Shown here: positions 40,438 through 50,793 of the stretch, piece by piece | How the letters are laid out: each line of letters opens with the position of its first letter | Numbering within the stretch: the stretch's first letter is position 1 | Source: Streptomyces thermolilacinus SPC6 | Lineage (GTDB): Bacteria > Actinomycetota > Actinomycetes > Streptomycetales > Streptomycetaceae | DNA length: 64,000 nucleotides | Direction: 5' to 3' | Assembly: GCF_000478605.2 (NCBI RefSeq) | Contig: NZ_ASHX02000001.1 | Span: 6,153,001-6,217,000, forward strand | The notes under the pieces: generated by a model | The model's input: only the letters and a program-made list of their open reading frames with translations | What the model was told of the DNA's origin: nothing | The model's database searches: none | Made by a program: the position numbers and the translations under genes

Positions 40438-41126
40438 CGGACCGCCGCCCCCTTCGCCGTGTCCGCCGCCGGAAGCACCCCGAGCCGCGCCAGATCACCC
40501 TTGCTGGACTGCCGCAGCAGCCGCATGACCAGCACCGTCAGCAGGCCCTCGCTCACCGCGAGCGGCAGCTGCGTCACCGCGAAGATCCCGCCGAACTTGG
40601 CGAGCGCCCCCGCGAAACCGGTCCCCGGGTCGGGGAACGCCAGCGCCAGCTGCACGCTCGTCACGCAGTACGTGGACAGGTCCGCGACGAACGCGCCGAA
40701 GAACACGGCCACCATCAGGGGCGCCCCGGTCCCGCGCAGCAGCCGGTACAGCCCGTACCCGGCCCACGGACCGACGACGGCCATCGAGAAGACGTTCGCG
40801 CCGAGCGTGGTGAGCCCGCCGTGCGCCAGCAGCAGCGCCTGGAACAGCAGCGTGATCGTGCCGAGCACCGCCATGATCGGTGGCCGGAACAGGATGGCGC
40901 CCAGGCCCGTGCCGGTGGGGTGGGAGCAGCTGCCCGTCACGGACGGGATCTTCAGCGCCGACAGGACGAAGGTGAACGCCCCCGCCGCGCCGAGCAGCAG
41001 CGTGGACTCGGGGTTGGCCCTGACCTCCCGGGTCAGCGCCCGGACACCGTGGACGACGAAGGGGGCGGCCGCCAGTGTCCAGGCGACCGCGTGTTCCCGG
41101 GGCAGAAACCCCTCGGCTATATGCAT
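40434..41126 (-). CDS. cbiM: Cobalt transporter substrate-specific subunit CbiM
   Basis: A 230-residue membrane protein with six or seven helices. MHIAEGFLP at the N-terminus provides the Met1-His2 metal ligand set used by CbiM/NikM, and SCSHPTGTGLG is a second conserved segment. It binds Co(II) and forms the S component. ATG at 41126 is preceded by GGAGAGGG 14 bases upstream, directly after a cobalamin riboswitch, so expression should drop when B12 is plentiful. This favours cobalt over nickel as the cargo. Confidence 0.93.
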   Translation of the reverse strand: MHIAEGFLPREHAVAWTLAAAPFVVHGVRALTREVRANPESTLLLGAAGAFTFVLSALKIPSVTGSCSHPTGTGLGAILFRPPIMAVLGTITLLFQALLLAHGGLTTLGANVFSMAVVGPWAGYGLYRLLRGTGAPLMVAVFFGAFVADLSTYCVTSVQLALAFPDPGTGFAGALAKFGGIFAVTQLPLAVSEGLLTVLVMRLLRQSSKGDLARLGVLPAADTAKGAAVR

Positions 41127-41164
41127 GTGGGGGAGACCCTCTCCAGCACCTCGTGGATGGACAA

Positions 41165-41350
41165 CGCGCCCTGGCCGGTCTCCTGGCTGACGGGTCGTAC
41201 CGCCTCGGCTCCGCCTTCCCGGATGCCGCGGTCTCCCGCGGCGGTCCAGTGGCTTCCCCGCTCGCGCGGAGGGTGGAGCCGGACATTCCCGATCACAGTG
41301 GCGAGGGCCGCACCGGCTTTGCACCGGTTTCCCGTACACCAAGGCCCTGC
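41165..41350 (-). promoter_or_regulatory. Cobalamin riboswitch
   Basis: On the minus strand the leader reads GGGAAACCGGTGCAAAGCCG, then GTGCGGCCCTCGCCACTGTG, and further on GTCAGCCAGGAGACCGGCC, which is the B12 box. These are the conserved blocks of the adenosylcobalamin riboswitch in the right order and spacing. It ends about 40 bases before the CbiM start, so it likely masks the ribosome-binding site or drives termination when cobalamin is bound. Confidence 0.92.
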
Positions 41351-41392
41351 GACAGTAGTGCGTTGACCAGCTCCCTCACAACCGCGCCCCGG

Positions 41393-41809
41393 TCAGGCCT
41401 TGCGGTAGCCGTACGCCTCCTCCGCCGCAGCCGCGACCGCGTCGAGGTCGCCGCCCGCCGCCGCGGTGACCACCGCCGCGACCGCGCCCTCCAGGAACGG
41501 CGCGTCCACCAGCCGCGTGCCGGCGGGCAGTTCGTCGCCCTCCGCGAGCAGTGCCTTCACCGTCAGTACGGCGCTGCCCAGGTCCACCAGGACGGCCACC
41601 CCGGCGCCCCGGTCCACCTCGCGCGCGGCCCGGGCGATCAGCTCGGCGCTCGTCCCGAGCCCCCCGTCGGGCCCGCCCCCCGCGGCCGCCACGGGCACCC
41701 CGGAGGCCCCGCCCGCGAGGCCCAGCGCCAGCCTGACCACGGCGGAGGCGACCTCGGCGCTGTGCGACACGAGGACGACCCCGACCCCGCTTCCCGGAGC
41801 CCCGGTCAC
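41393..41809 (-). CDS. dhaM: Dihydroxyacetone kinase phosphotransfer subunit
   Basis: A 138-residue mannose-type EIIA protein consisting of the DhaM phosphoryl-transfer domain only. VVLVSHSAEVA holds the phosphorylated histidine (H16), and VAVLVDLGSAVLTVKALL is the other conserved segment. It passes phosphate from PTS HPr to ADP held by DhaL. GTG start at 41809 overlaps the DhaL stop as GTGA. Confidence 0.92.
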   Translation of the reverse strand: MTGAPGSGVGVVLVSHSAEVASAVVRLALGLAGGASGVPVAAAGGGPDGGLGTSAELIARAAREVDRGAGVAVLVDLGSAVLTVKALLAEGDELPAGTRLVDAPFLEGAVAAVVTAAAGGDLDAVAAAAEEAYGYRKA

Positions 41810-42417
41810 GACGCCACCTCCGCGAGCGCGGCGAACAGCACGGCGGCCGAGGTGGCGCCCGGGTCCTGGTGGCCGACCGACCGCTCCCCGAGGTAACTGG
41901 CCCGGCCCTTGCGGGCGAGCATCGGCACGGTCGCCGCCGCGCCCTCCCGGGCGGCCCGCGCCGCCGCCGCGAAGTCGCCGTCCCGCGCGAGCGCCGCCAC
42001 GCCGGGCTCCAGCGCGTCCAGCATCGTCTTGTCGCCCGCCGTCGCCCCGCCGAGCTGCGCCACCGCCGCGACACCGGTGCCGAGCGCCTCGGCGAGCGCC
42101 TCCGGCGTCACCTCGGCGGCGTCGCCCAGTGCCTTGCCCGCGCGGCGCAGGAGCGTCCCGTACAGCGGCCCGGACGCGCCGCCGACCGTCGAGATCAGCT
42201 GCCGTCCCGCGAGGACGAGTACCGCCCCGGGCGTGGTCTGCGGCTCGGCGTCCAGGGCGGCGGCGACCGCCGCGAAACCGCGCCGCATGTTCGCGCCGTG
42301 GTCGGCGTCACCGATGGCGGAGTCCAGTTCGGTGAGGTGGTCGGCCTCGCGTTCCACGGCGGCCGCGGCAGCCGCCATCCACCGCTGGAGGAACCCGGCG
42401 TCCAGCACGGCGCTCAC
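41806..42417 (-). CDS. dhaL: Dihydroxyacetone kinase ADP-binding subunit
   Basis: A 203-residue DhaL. The metal-chelating aspartates are D32, D37 and D39 in LDSAIGDADHG; STVGGASGPLYGT and GDKTMLDAL line the ADP site. ADP stays bound and is rephosphorylated by DhaM. GTG start at 42417 overlaps the DhaK stop by four bases. Confidence 0.93.
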   Translation of the reverse strand: MSAVLDAGFLQRWMAAAAAAVEREADHLTELDSAIGDADHGANMRRGFAAVAAALDAEPQTTPGAVLVLAGRQLISTVGGASGPLYGTLLRRAGKALGDAAEVTPEALAEALGTGVAAVAQLGGATAGDKTMLDALEPGVAALARDGDFAAAARAAREGAAATVPMLARKGRASYLGERSVGHQDPGATSAAVLFAALAEVAS

Positions 42418-43400
42418 CGCCCCCACCGCAGCGCCGGGGTCTGCACGGGCGCGTCCCACAGCCGCAGCAGCTCCTCGTCGGCCTGGCACAGCGTCACCGA
42501 CGCGCCCGCCATGTCCAGGGAGGTGACGTAGTTCCCGACGAGCGTCCGCGCCACCGGCACCCCGCGCTCCTTGAGGACGCGGTGCACCTCCGCCCCGAAC
42601 CCGTACAGCTCCAGCAGCGGCGTCCCGCCCATGCCGTTGACCAGCAGCATCACGGGACCCGACGGGTCCAGGTCGTCCAGTACGGCGTCCACGGCGACGT
42701 CCGCGATCTCCCGCGCCGTCATCATCGGCCGCCGCTCCCGCCCCGGCTCGCCGTGGATGCCGACGCCGAGCTCCAGTTCGCCGGGCGGCAGGTCGAACGT
42801 CGGGCCGCCCTTCGCGGGCGTGCTGCACGCGCTGAGCGCCACGCCGAAGCTCCGGGAGGCGGCGTTCACCCGGCGGGCGATCGACTCCACCCGCTCCAGC
42901 GGCGCGCCCTCGTCGGCGGCCGCGCCCGCGATCTTCTCCACGAACAGGGTCGCGCCGGTCCCGCGCCGCCCCGCCGTGTAGAGGCTGTCGGAGACGGCCA
43001 CGTCGTCGTCGACGAGCACCTTGGCGACCTGGACGCCCTCGTCCTCGGCGAGCTCGGCCGCCATGTCGAAGTTCAGCACGTCACCGGTGTAGTTCTTCAC
43101 GACGAACAGCACCCCGGCCCCGGAGTCCACCGCGGCGGCGGCCCGCACCATCTGGTCCGGAACGGGCGACGTGAACACCTCGCCCGCAGCGGCGGCCGAC
43201 AGCATGCCCGGCCCCACGAACCCGGCGTGCAGCGGCTCGTGCCCGGACCCGCCCCCGGAGACGAGCGCCACCTTCCCGGCGACGGGCGCGTCCCGCCGTA
43301 CGACGATCCGGTTCTCCACGTCCACGGTCAGCTCCGGATGCGCGGCGGCGAACCCCCGCAACGCGTCGGCGACCACGGTCTCGGGCACATTGATGAGCAT
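42414..43400 (-). CDS. dhaK: Dihydroxyacetone kinase substrate-binding subunit
   Basis: A 328-residue DhaK. SGGGSGHEPLHAG (48-60) contacts dihydroxyacetone and H216 in VGIHGEPG forms the covalent hemiaminal with the substrate. It phosphorylates dihydroxyacetone from glycerol breakdown to the triose phosphate used in glycolysis. I give the ATG at 43400; a TTG two codons earlier at 43406 (giving KMLIN, as in related proteins) is closer to the GGAGG site and could be the real start. It is first in the coupled dhaKLM operon. Confidence 0.93.
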   Translation of the reverse strand: MLINVPETVVADALRGFAAAHPELTVDVENRIVVRRDAPVAGKVALVSGGGSGHEPLHAGFVGPGMLSAAAAGEVFTSPVPDQMVRAAAAVDSGAGVLFVVKNYTGDVLNFDMAAELAEDEGVQVAKVLVDDDVAVSDSLYTAGRRGTGATLFVEKIAGAAADEGAPLERVESIARRVNAASRSFGVALSACSTPAKGGPTFDLPPGELELGVGIHGEPGRERRPMMTAREIADVAVDAVLDDLDPSGPVMLLVNGMGGTPLLELYGFGAEVHRVLKERGVPVARTLVGNYVTSLDMAGASVTLCQADEELLRLWDAPVQTPALRWGR

Positions 43401-43826
43401 CTTCAACGCTGCCTCCAGGCGACGGGCTGGATGGTGCTGGTGATGACGGACGGTCAGGGCGCTTGCCGGGACCCGTCTGCCATTCTTCACGCCCCGGGCG
43501 CCGGATACGCGCTCCGCACGCGACGCGTGCCGCTCCGGTCGCCGCCGCGCGCCGCCACGGCACGACCCGCTTCTCGTTCCGGGTGGACGAGCCCGCGATC
43601 CCCGCCATGCCGCCCGGGCGGCCCCTGGGCCGACGCCGGATGGGCGCAGCCGCGCTGGTTCGTAGGGACCCGCTGCCGGAGCCGGCGTACCCGCACATCG
43701 TGATCCGCCTCGGCCCCGGCCCCGACGCCTCGGCCCACGGCCAGGCCCCCGGTCTACGGCCCCTGCCGGCGCACCGGCATGATCGACGCCGTCAGGACGA
43801 GCGGCAGCACCCACCAGGAGAGACCC
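43401..43826. other. Gap between dhaK and a hypothetical gene; possible gene relic
   Basis: No intact gene is supported in these 426 bases apart from the dhaK leader near 43401-43450. On the plus strand, short protein-like pieces occur in different frames, for example FSFRVDEPAIPAMPP, GWAQPRWFVG, EPAYPHIVIRLGPG and VYGPCRRTGMIDAV. They may be a frameshifted relic, but I cannot name a family. Confidence 0.35.
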
Positions 43827-44321
43827 GTGGACCTCGTTCTGGACCCGCCCCGTGGCGTCGGGCCCGTGCGCCTGGGCATGACCGCCGAGGAGGCCCTCGC
43901 GGCCGTAGCCCCCTGGCGGACACCCCGGACCAGGCCCGCCGACGGCCTCCCGGAGGCCATCTTCACCGCCTGCCGGGAGATCGGCGTGAACATCCACTTC
44001 GAGGGGCCCGGCGACGCCGTCACCGCCGTCGAGCTGTGGTGGCCCGGTGAAGGCCGCACGACGGACGTCCGGGTGCTCCTCGACGGCGACGAGGTGTTCA
44101 CGACGCCCGCCGACGAGCTGTTCCGGAAAGCGGAGGGGCGCGGCTGGACCGTCGACCGGACCGAGCCCGAGTACCCCCGCATCCCCGGCCTCTCCCTGGG
44201 CTTCACCCGCCAGACGTCCCAGGAGGTGCCCCGCGCCCGCGGCGGCCTCCCCCTGTACGTCACATCCGTCCTCGTCGGCGGTGAGGACTACTACGACGCC
44301 TGTCGCGCCTCCGGCGACTGA
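43827..44321 (+). CDS. Conserved hypothetical protein
   Basis: A 164-residue soluble protein that starts VDLVLDPPRGVGPVRLGMTA and has several beta-strand-like segments ending VTSVLVGGEDYYDACRASGD. The opening PVRLGMT-x-EE pattern recurs in small actinobacterial proteins of unknown function. GTG at 43827 has AGGAGA eight bases before it. No functional clue from neighbours. Confidence 0.65.
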   Translation: MDLVLDPPRGVGPVRLGMTAEEALAAVAPWRTPRTRPADGLPEAIFTACREIGVNIHFEGPGDAVTAVELWWPGEGRTTDVRVLLDGDEVFTTPADELFRKAEGRGWTVDRTEPEYPRIPGLSLGFTRQTSQEVPRARGGLPLYVTSVLVGGEDYYDACRASGD

Positions 44322-44446
44322 GGCTCCGGCGACGGCGGCCGCAGCGGGTACGACCCGGCGAGCCCGACGGCCTCACGCGCGGTGTGCCGGGGTGGGCGGC
44401 CACGGCCCCCGGGCCCCGCCGCTGGTTCGGCCCCGTGGCGGCGGGC

Positions 44447-46090
44447 TCAGTAGTTCTGCCACTCGTGGCGGGTGTACTCCAGGACCGCCGGGTCCATGAG
44501 CGTGCTGGCGCGGACGTCCTGGGGGCGGCGGTCCACCGGGAACACCGTGGCCGCCTCGAGCACCGCGTCGTCCAGGAAGCGCAGCCGGGGCGCGTCGGGG
44601 GCCAGCCGCAGCGGCGGGGCCTCGCCGCCCCGGCCGGGCGAGGCCAGGACGAAGCCCCAGTTGCCGAAGCTCGGCACGTCCACCTGGTAGGCGGTCGTCG
44701 CGTACCCGGCCTCCCGTACCGTCTCGGCGATCGACCAGTACGACTTGGGCGCGAAGAACGGCGAACCGGCCTGCACCACGACCCGGCTCTCCGGCTTCAG
44801 GACGTGCGTGAGCAGATGGTAGAACTCGACGCTGTACAGCTTCGCCAGGGCCGCCGTGTCCGGGTCCGGGAAGTCGATGACGACCGCGTCGTACCGCCGC
44901 CCCGCGTCCCGCAGCCACGTGAAGGCGTCCGCGTTGACGGCCGTGACGCGCGGGTCGGCGAGCGCACGCCCGTTGAGGTCCACCAGCGGGCCGAACGTGC
45001 GGGCCAGCCGGGTCATCGCCGGGTCCAGATCGACCAGCGTGACGTCCTCCACGTCGTCGTAGCGCAGCACCTCCCGCAGCGCCAGCGCGTCACCGCCGCC
45101 CAGCACCAGCACCGACGACCGCTTCCCCGCGAGCGCCGGGTGGACCAGCGACTCGTGGTACCGGTACTCGTCCACCGAGGAGAACTGAAGGTCCCCGTTG
45201 AGGAACAGCCGCGTGTCGGGCGCCCCGGTGAACGCGGTCGAGCGGGTGACCACGATGTCCTGGTACGGGGTGGTCTCGGCGTGGACGATCGGGTCCCGGT
45301 ACAGCTTCTGCCGCGCCGTCACCTCGATGTCGTCGGCGAGCGCGTACACCGTGGCCAGCACCGCGAGGACGGCCGCCACACCGCCCAGCAAACCCGCGCG
45401 GACGATCATTCTGGTCTCGCGGCGGAAGATCCACAGGACGACCCCGCCCCCGGCGACGGCGTTGACCGCGCCCACCACCAGGGCGCCCTTCAACTGCCCG
45501 AAGGCGGGCAGGAGCAGCAGCGGGAAGCACAGGCCGCCGATGAGAGCGCCGACGTAGTCCGCGGCGAACATGTCGGCGACCGCGCTGCCCGCCTCCTGCC
45601 GTCTGATCCGCTGGAGCAGCGTCATCAGCAGCGGGATCTCGGCGCCGATGAGCAGCCCCACGACGAAGCAGGCCACCACCATGGCCGGCATGTAGATCCG
45701 CAGCCAGGAGAACGCCACGTACAGCAGGAGCACCGACAGCCCGCCGACCAGGCCGAGGAGCAGCTCGACCAGGGCGAACGCGCCGACCGCCCGCCGCTGG
45801 AGCGGCTTGGCGGCCAGCGAGCCGATCCCCATGGCGAACACCATGACGGAGATGACCACGGAGGTCTGCATCACGGAGTTGCCGATGAGGTAGCTGCCCA
45901 GCGCGGTCAGCGCCAGCTCGTAGACCAGGCCGCAGGCGGCGCAGACGAACACCGCGAGGAGCAGCAGCACCCGGGTCCCCCGCGGGTAGCGGGGGCGCGT
46001 CGGAGCGGTGGCGGGCGGGGCGTCGCCGGTGGTGGTGCCGACGCTGTCGGGGCCGGTGCCGGCGCTGTCCGGGACGGTGGTGGTGCTCAT
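44447..46090 (-). CDS. Membrane-anchored spermidine-synthase-like protein
   Basis: A 547-residue protein. About seven membrane helices occupy residues 40-250, followed by a spermidine-synthase-like Rossmann domain with VLVLGGGDALALREVLRYD (about 330), VTLVDLDPAMTRLAR, DAFTWL and VIDFPDPD. In soluble aminopropyltransferases these bind decarboxylated SAM and hold the catalytic aspartate. Whether this membrane form makes polyamines is unproven. It is the last gene of a four-gene operon with DUF2617, DUF4247 and DUF350 genes. ATG at 46090, 14 bases after the DUF350 stop. Confidence 0.85.
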   Translation of the reverse strand: MSTTTVPDSAGTGPDSVGTTTGDAPPATAPTRPRYPRGTRVLLLLAVFVCAACGLVYELALTALGSYLIGNSVMQTSVVISVMVFAMGIGSLAAKPLQRRAVGAFALVELLLGLVGGLSVLLLYVAFSWLRIYMPAMVVACFVVGLLIGAEIPLLMTLLQRIRRQEAGSAVADMFAADYVGALIGGLCFPLLLLPAFGQLKGALVVGAVNAVAGGGVVLWIFRRETRMIVRAGLLGGVAAVLAVLATVYALADDIEVTARQKLYRDPIVHAETTPYQDIVVTRSTAFTGAPDTRLFLNGDLQFSSVDEYRYHESLVHPALAGKRSSVLVLGGGDALALREVLRYDDVEDVTLVDLDPAMTRLARTFGPLVDLNGRALADPRVTAVNADAFTWLRDAGRRYDAVVIDFPDPDTAALAKLYSVEFYHLLTHVLKPESRVVVQAGSPFFAPKSYWSIAETVREAGYATTAYQVDVPSFGNWGFVLASPGRGGEAPPLRLAPDAPRLRFLDDAVLEAATVFPVDRRPQDVRASTLMDPAVLEYTRHEWQNY

Positions 46091-46104
46091 GAGGTGAGGA
46101 GGTG

Positions 46105-46542
46105 TCAGGAGACGGCGGCGCCGACCATGAAGGCCGTACCGAGGTACATGGCCGCCTGGACCCATGCGGCGGGGTGGGCGGCGGTGCCGTTGTCGTCGAG
46201 GACGGCCGCGCCGAGGCGGCCGGGCGTCAGCAGGCCGATGAGCAGCGAGATGAGGGTCATCACGACGACGCCCGCGAGCCCGTACAGCAGGGTGCTGAGC
46301 AGCCCGTAGCCGAGGCCCAGCTCGGACTCGCTGGCGCGGATGGACGCCTCGATGACCAGGCCGACGGCGACCATCTGCCCGGCGAGGAGCACGGCCGCGC
46401 CCCGGTTGCGCTCGGTCCACACGACGTGGAACAGCTTGCCGGGGGTCACCAGGTCGAGCGCGACGAAGCCGACCACCATCACGACGAAGCCGACCAGGCC
46501 GTAGAGCACGGCGATGCCGGCCGACTCGAAGATCTCTGCCAC
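46105..46542 (-). CDS. DUF350 membrane protein
   Basis: A 145-residue protein with four membrane helices (IAVLYGLVGFVVMVVGFVAL, AAVLLAGQMVAVGLVIEASI, LLYGLAGVVVMTLISLLIGL, AAMYLGTAFMVGAAVS), matching the DUF350 family (two tandem two-helix repeats). GTG start at 46542. Function unknown, but the family is often found beside polyamine-synthase-like and DUF4247 genes in actinobacteria, from memory. Confidence 0.82.
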   Translation of the reverse strand: MAEIFESAGIAVLYGLVGFVVMVVGFVALDLVTPGKLFHVVWTERNRGAAVLLAGQMVAVGLVIEASIRASESELGLGYGLLSTLLYGLAGVVVMTLISLLIGLLTPGRLGAAVLDDNGTAAHPAAWVQAAMYLGTAFMVGAAVS

Positions 46543-46620
46543 GGGGATGCCTTTCGGGAACGTCGTCGGGGAATCGTGGGCGGGGTGGCGCCGGAGCGCC
46601 GGGTCACTTGCCGGAGCGGG

Positions 46621-47028
46621 TCACTTGCCCGAGCCGGGGCCACCGCCGCGGAAGCTGGCGCTGTCCGGGTCCGGCCAGCTCCTGAGGTGCGACTTCCAGC
46701 GCTTGTGCCCCGTACGGTAGTCGGCGACCTCGATGCGGCTGCCGGTGAGGAACGGGCTGATGGCCACGATGTCGTCGCGGTAGCGCAGGAACACCTTGTC
46801 CTCGGAGTCGAGCCGCTCCGTGGCCGAGGAGTGGCCGTGGATCTCGTCGGCGACCGTGGAGGGCTGGTCCACGGCGTCCACGTAGTCGGCCCCGCTGGGC
46901 GTGTACTCGCTGCTGAGATAGGTGTACGGGACGGGGTTGCCGTCGTCCGCCGGTTCGTCGGCGCAGCCGGCGAGGAAGGCCGCGGCGAGCAGCAGCGCGG
47001 TGATGCGTCGGGCGGGGGCGGTTCTCAT
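46621..47028 (-). CDS. DUF4247 lipoprotein
   Basis: A 135-residue exported lipoprotein. The signal peptide ALLLAAAFLAGC places the lipidated cysteine at residue 22 (lipobox LAGC). The mature part with FLRYRDDIVAISPFLTGSRI and VADYRTGHKRWKSHL fits DUF4247. ATG at 47028 overlaps the DUF2617 stop as ATGA, so it is coupled to that gene. Glycine/serine-rich end. Confidence 0.82.
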   Translation of the reverse strand: MRTAPARRITALLLAAAFLAGCADEPADDGNPVPYTYLSSEYTPSGADYVDAVDQPSTVADEIHGHSSATERLDSEDKVFLRYRDDIVAISPFLTGSRIEVADYRTGHKRWKSHLRSWPDPDSASFRGGGPGSGK

Positions 47029-47519
47029 CGGGCCTCCAGCCGGGTGTGGGTCGCCACGATCCGGCGGCTTCTCGGGTACGTGTGCCAGGTGCGCCAGGTC
47101 AGCGCCGTGCCGTCCCGCTCGACGGTCAGCGCGGTGACGGCGTCGGGGGAGCCGGGGAAGACGCCGTAGAGGGAGTCCGGGTGGGCGTCCGCGAGGTCGC
47201 GGACGCGCGCGACCTCGGCGCCGAACCCGGAGGCGGAGTACGTGTCCACGCGGGCGCCGAAGGAGTAGTGCCAGCCGTCGAAGTCATGGGCCGCGGCCTC
47301 GGGCAGGCCGCCCCGGACACCCGGCAGGCAGGCGACGGTCTCGCGGACCGGGCCCGCGCACACCTGGTGGGAGGCGCCGAGCAGCCGCAGCTGCACGTCG
47401 AGCCCGCCGACGGTCAGGTCGCGTACGGCCAGCGCGTCGCGGACGGGGTGGCCGAGCGTGAAGGACAGCTGGTCGGCGTCGGTGTCCAGGTACGGCGTGT
47501 CCAGGGCTATGCCGTTCAC
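47025..47519 (-). CDS. DUF2617 protein
   Basis: A 164-residue soluble protein with LDTPYLDTDADQLSFTLG at the start, DFDGWHYSFGARVDTYS in the middle and TWRTWHTYPRSRRIVATHTR at the end, as in DUF2617. No catalytic residues are known. GTG at 47519, preceded by GGGGGA. It is the first gene of the four-gene operon leading to the spermidine-synthase-like protein. Confidence 0.8.
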   Translation of the reverse strand: MNGIALDTPYLDTDADQLSFTLGHPVRDALAVRDLTVGGLDVQLRLLGASHQVCAGPVRETVACLPGVRGGLPEAAAHDFDGWHYSFGARVDTYSASGFGAEVARVRDLADAHPDSLYGVFPGSPDAVTALTVERDGTALTWRTWHTYPRSRRIVATHTRLEAR

Positions 47520-48759
47520 CAAATCCCCCGAGAGCCGTACGTGCGCGAGCGCCGCCGAGTATGGCACAGGGCCTGCACCACACCCCCGCGGGGGAGCGCG
47601 GGGGCGTACGCGCGGGAGGCACGTGGAGGGCAACGCGGCGGACCCGCGCGGGAGCAGGGAGGAGAGCGTGGCGCGCGGGCCAGGAGCGAGGGAGCGCGCG
47701 CGGGCGGCGCGCACTCCGACGGGCGCGGGCACGTGGCGTCTTCCCTCTTGTACGGCTCCGCCCCGCACCGCCCTCGCTCGGCTGCTCGCTCACGCCGGCT
47801 GCGGGCCGGCCGTGGAGCGGTCGTGGACCGGTCGTGGACCGGTCGTGGACGTGGCCCCGTGGACCCGGCCGTGGACGCGGCCTCGGAGGTCGGCTCCCGA
47901 TCGGGCCCTGGACCCCGCCCTGCACCGGCCATGGCCCCGGCCCCGTGCGCCCGGGCCATGGCTCCGGCCCTGCGGCCCCGTGGGCCCCGGCCTCGCGAAG
48001 TAGGCTGTCGACCCGGCCGTGGACGCGGCCGTGGAACGGTCACGGCCCCGGCCCCGCGGACTCGGCTTCGCGGTCCCGTGTGGACCCGGCCTCGCGAGTC
48101 GGCCGAGGACGGGTGATGGCCCGGCCCTGTGGACCGCGCCGCGCACCGTTCATGGCCCCGGCCTCGCGGGACCGGGCCATGGTCCCGGCCTCGCGGACCG
48201 GCCGGTTCTGTTCGACCGGATGTTCCCCGCGGTGGTGACGGGTTCTCGGCGGACGGCACGTCACCCAAGAGGCAGCCGGGCCCCTGAGCGCTTCACCGGC
48301 CACCCCCTGGACACATCCCTTGGTCTGGACCTTAAGATCGGTCTGGGCGGCTTTCACCTCGTACGTGACGCCCCCGCCCCGCGATGACGCCGTCCCGGCG
48401 AGTGGGGCCGAACGGCCCCCGGCGAGGGGACCCTCCGCTCTGGGCAGGGGCCCCTCGGGCGGGACAAGGGTTTCCCCTCTATCGAGTTCATGGCGCGTTT
48501 CCCTACTGTTCCGGCACCGGCGGTTCCCCCCTCTGACCTGTAAATGTCAGGTGCATGTAACCCCATGCGTGCGACCCCAGGGAGATCCGCCGGGACGGCC
48601 CCGATGACGAGGCCGTCGCGCCGGCGGCGGCGCCGGGACCCACCCGGTCCCAGGGCTGTGGAGGTACCCCACAAACAGCCACAGCCCCGCGCCGCCGCCG
48701 CGCACCGCACCCTCAGCAGCTCCGGGAGTCGCCGGAGCCGCTCTTTGAAAGGGAACGAC
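47520..48759. other. Long gap without a supported gene
   Basis: About 1.2 kb between the DUF2617 operon and the subtilisin gene. Reading frames here are low-complexity Arg/Gly/Pro/Ala strings in all frames and I support none. The middle (47805-48215) is a degenerate repeat tract. The right end (about 48480-48760) should hold the protease promoter; TACTGT at 48504-48509 is a possible -10 box, without a clear -35. Palindromic pieces ACCTG/CAGGT lie near 48536-48552. Confidence 0.55.
47805..48215. repeat. Degenerate simple-repeat tract
   Basis: GTCGTGGACCG occurs twice in tandem from 47820 with a third, truncated copy (to 47849), continuing as variants of GTGGACCCGGCC and GTGGACGCGGCC. Interspersed are about four copies of CATGGCCCCGGCC-like units near 47931, 47956, 48150 and 48178, several followed by CTCGCGG. 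The tract is about 400 bases and shows no coding signature. Confidence 0.75.
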
Positions 48760-50586
<1,827 letters not shown>

Positions 50587-50793
50587 GACGCCGGTAGGAC
50601 ATAGAACACCGCAGGTCAGGGGCGTGTTCCCGGCATTCGGCCGGGGGCACGCCCTGCCGCGCCACCCGAAAGTGCCGTCCACATGCCGGACAAAGGACCT
50701 GGACTCCCCGCCCCTGGTTCGTATCCTCACAGGGCGCGGGCGGGCAGCCCGCCGCGCACGGGGACGAACCCGAGCGCCGGAGGGTGGTGGCAC

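Noticed and set aside
43463..44050. Plus-strand 195-codon frame before the hypothetical gene
   Set aside because: It mixes unrelated low-complexity segments and runs over the start of the gene at 43827 in another frame; at most a relic.
47805..48215. CRISPR array or repeat-containing protein gene
   Set aside because: Unit length and spacing are irregular, no frame stays meaningful, and no cas gene is present.
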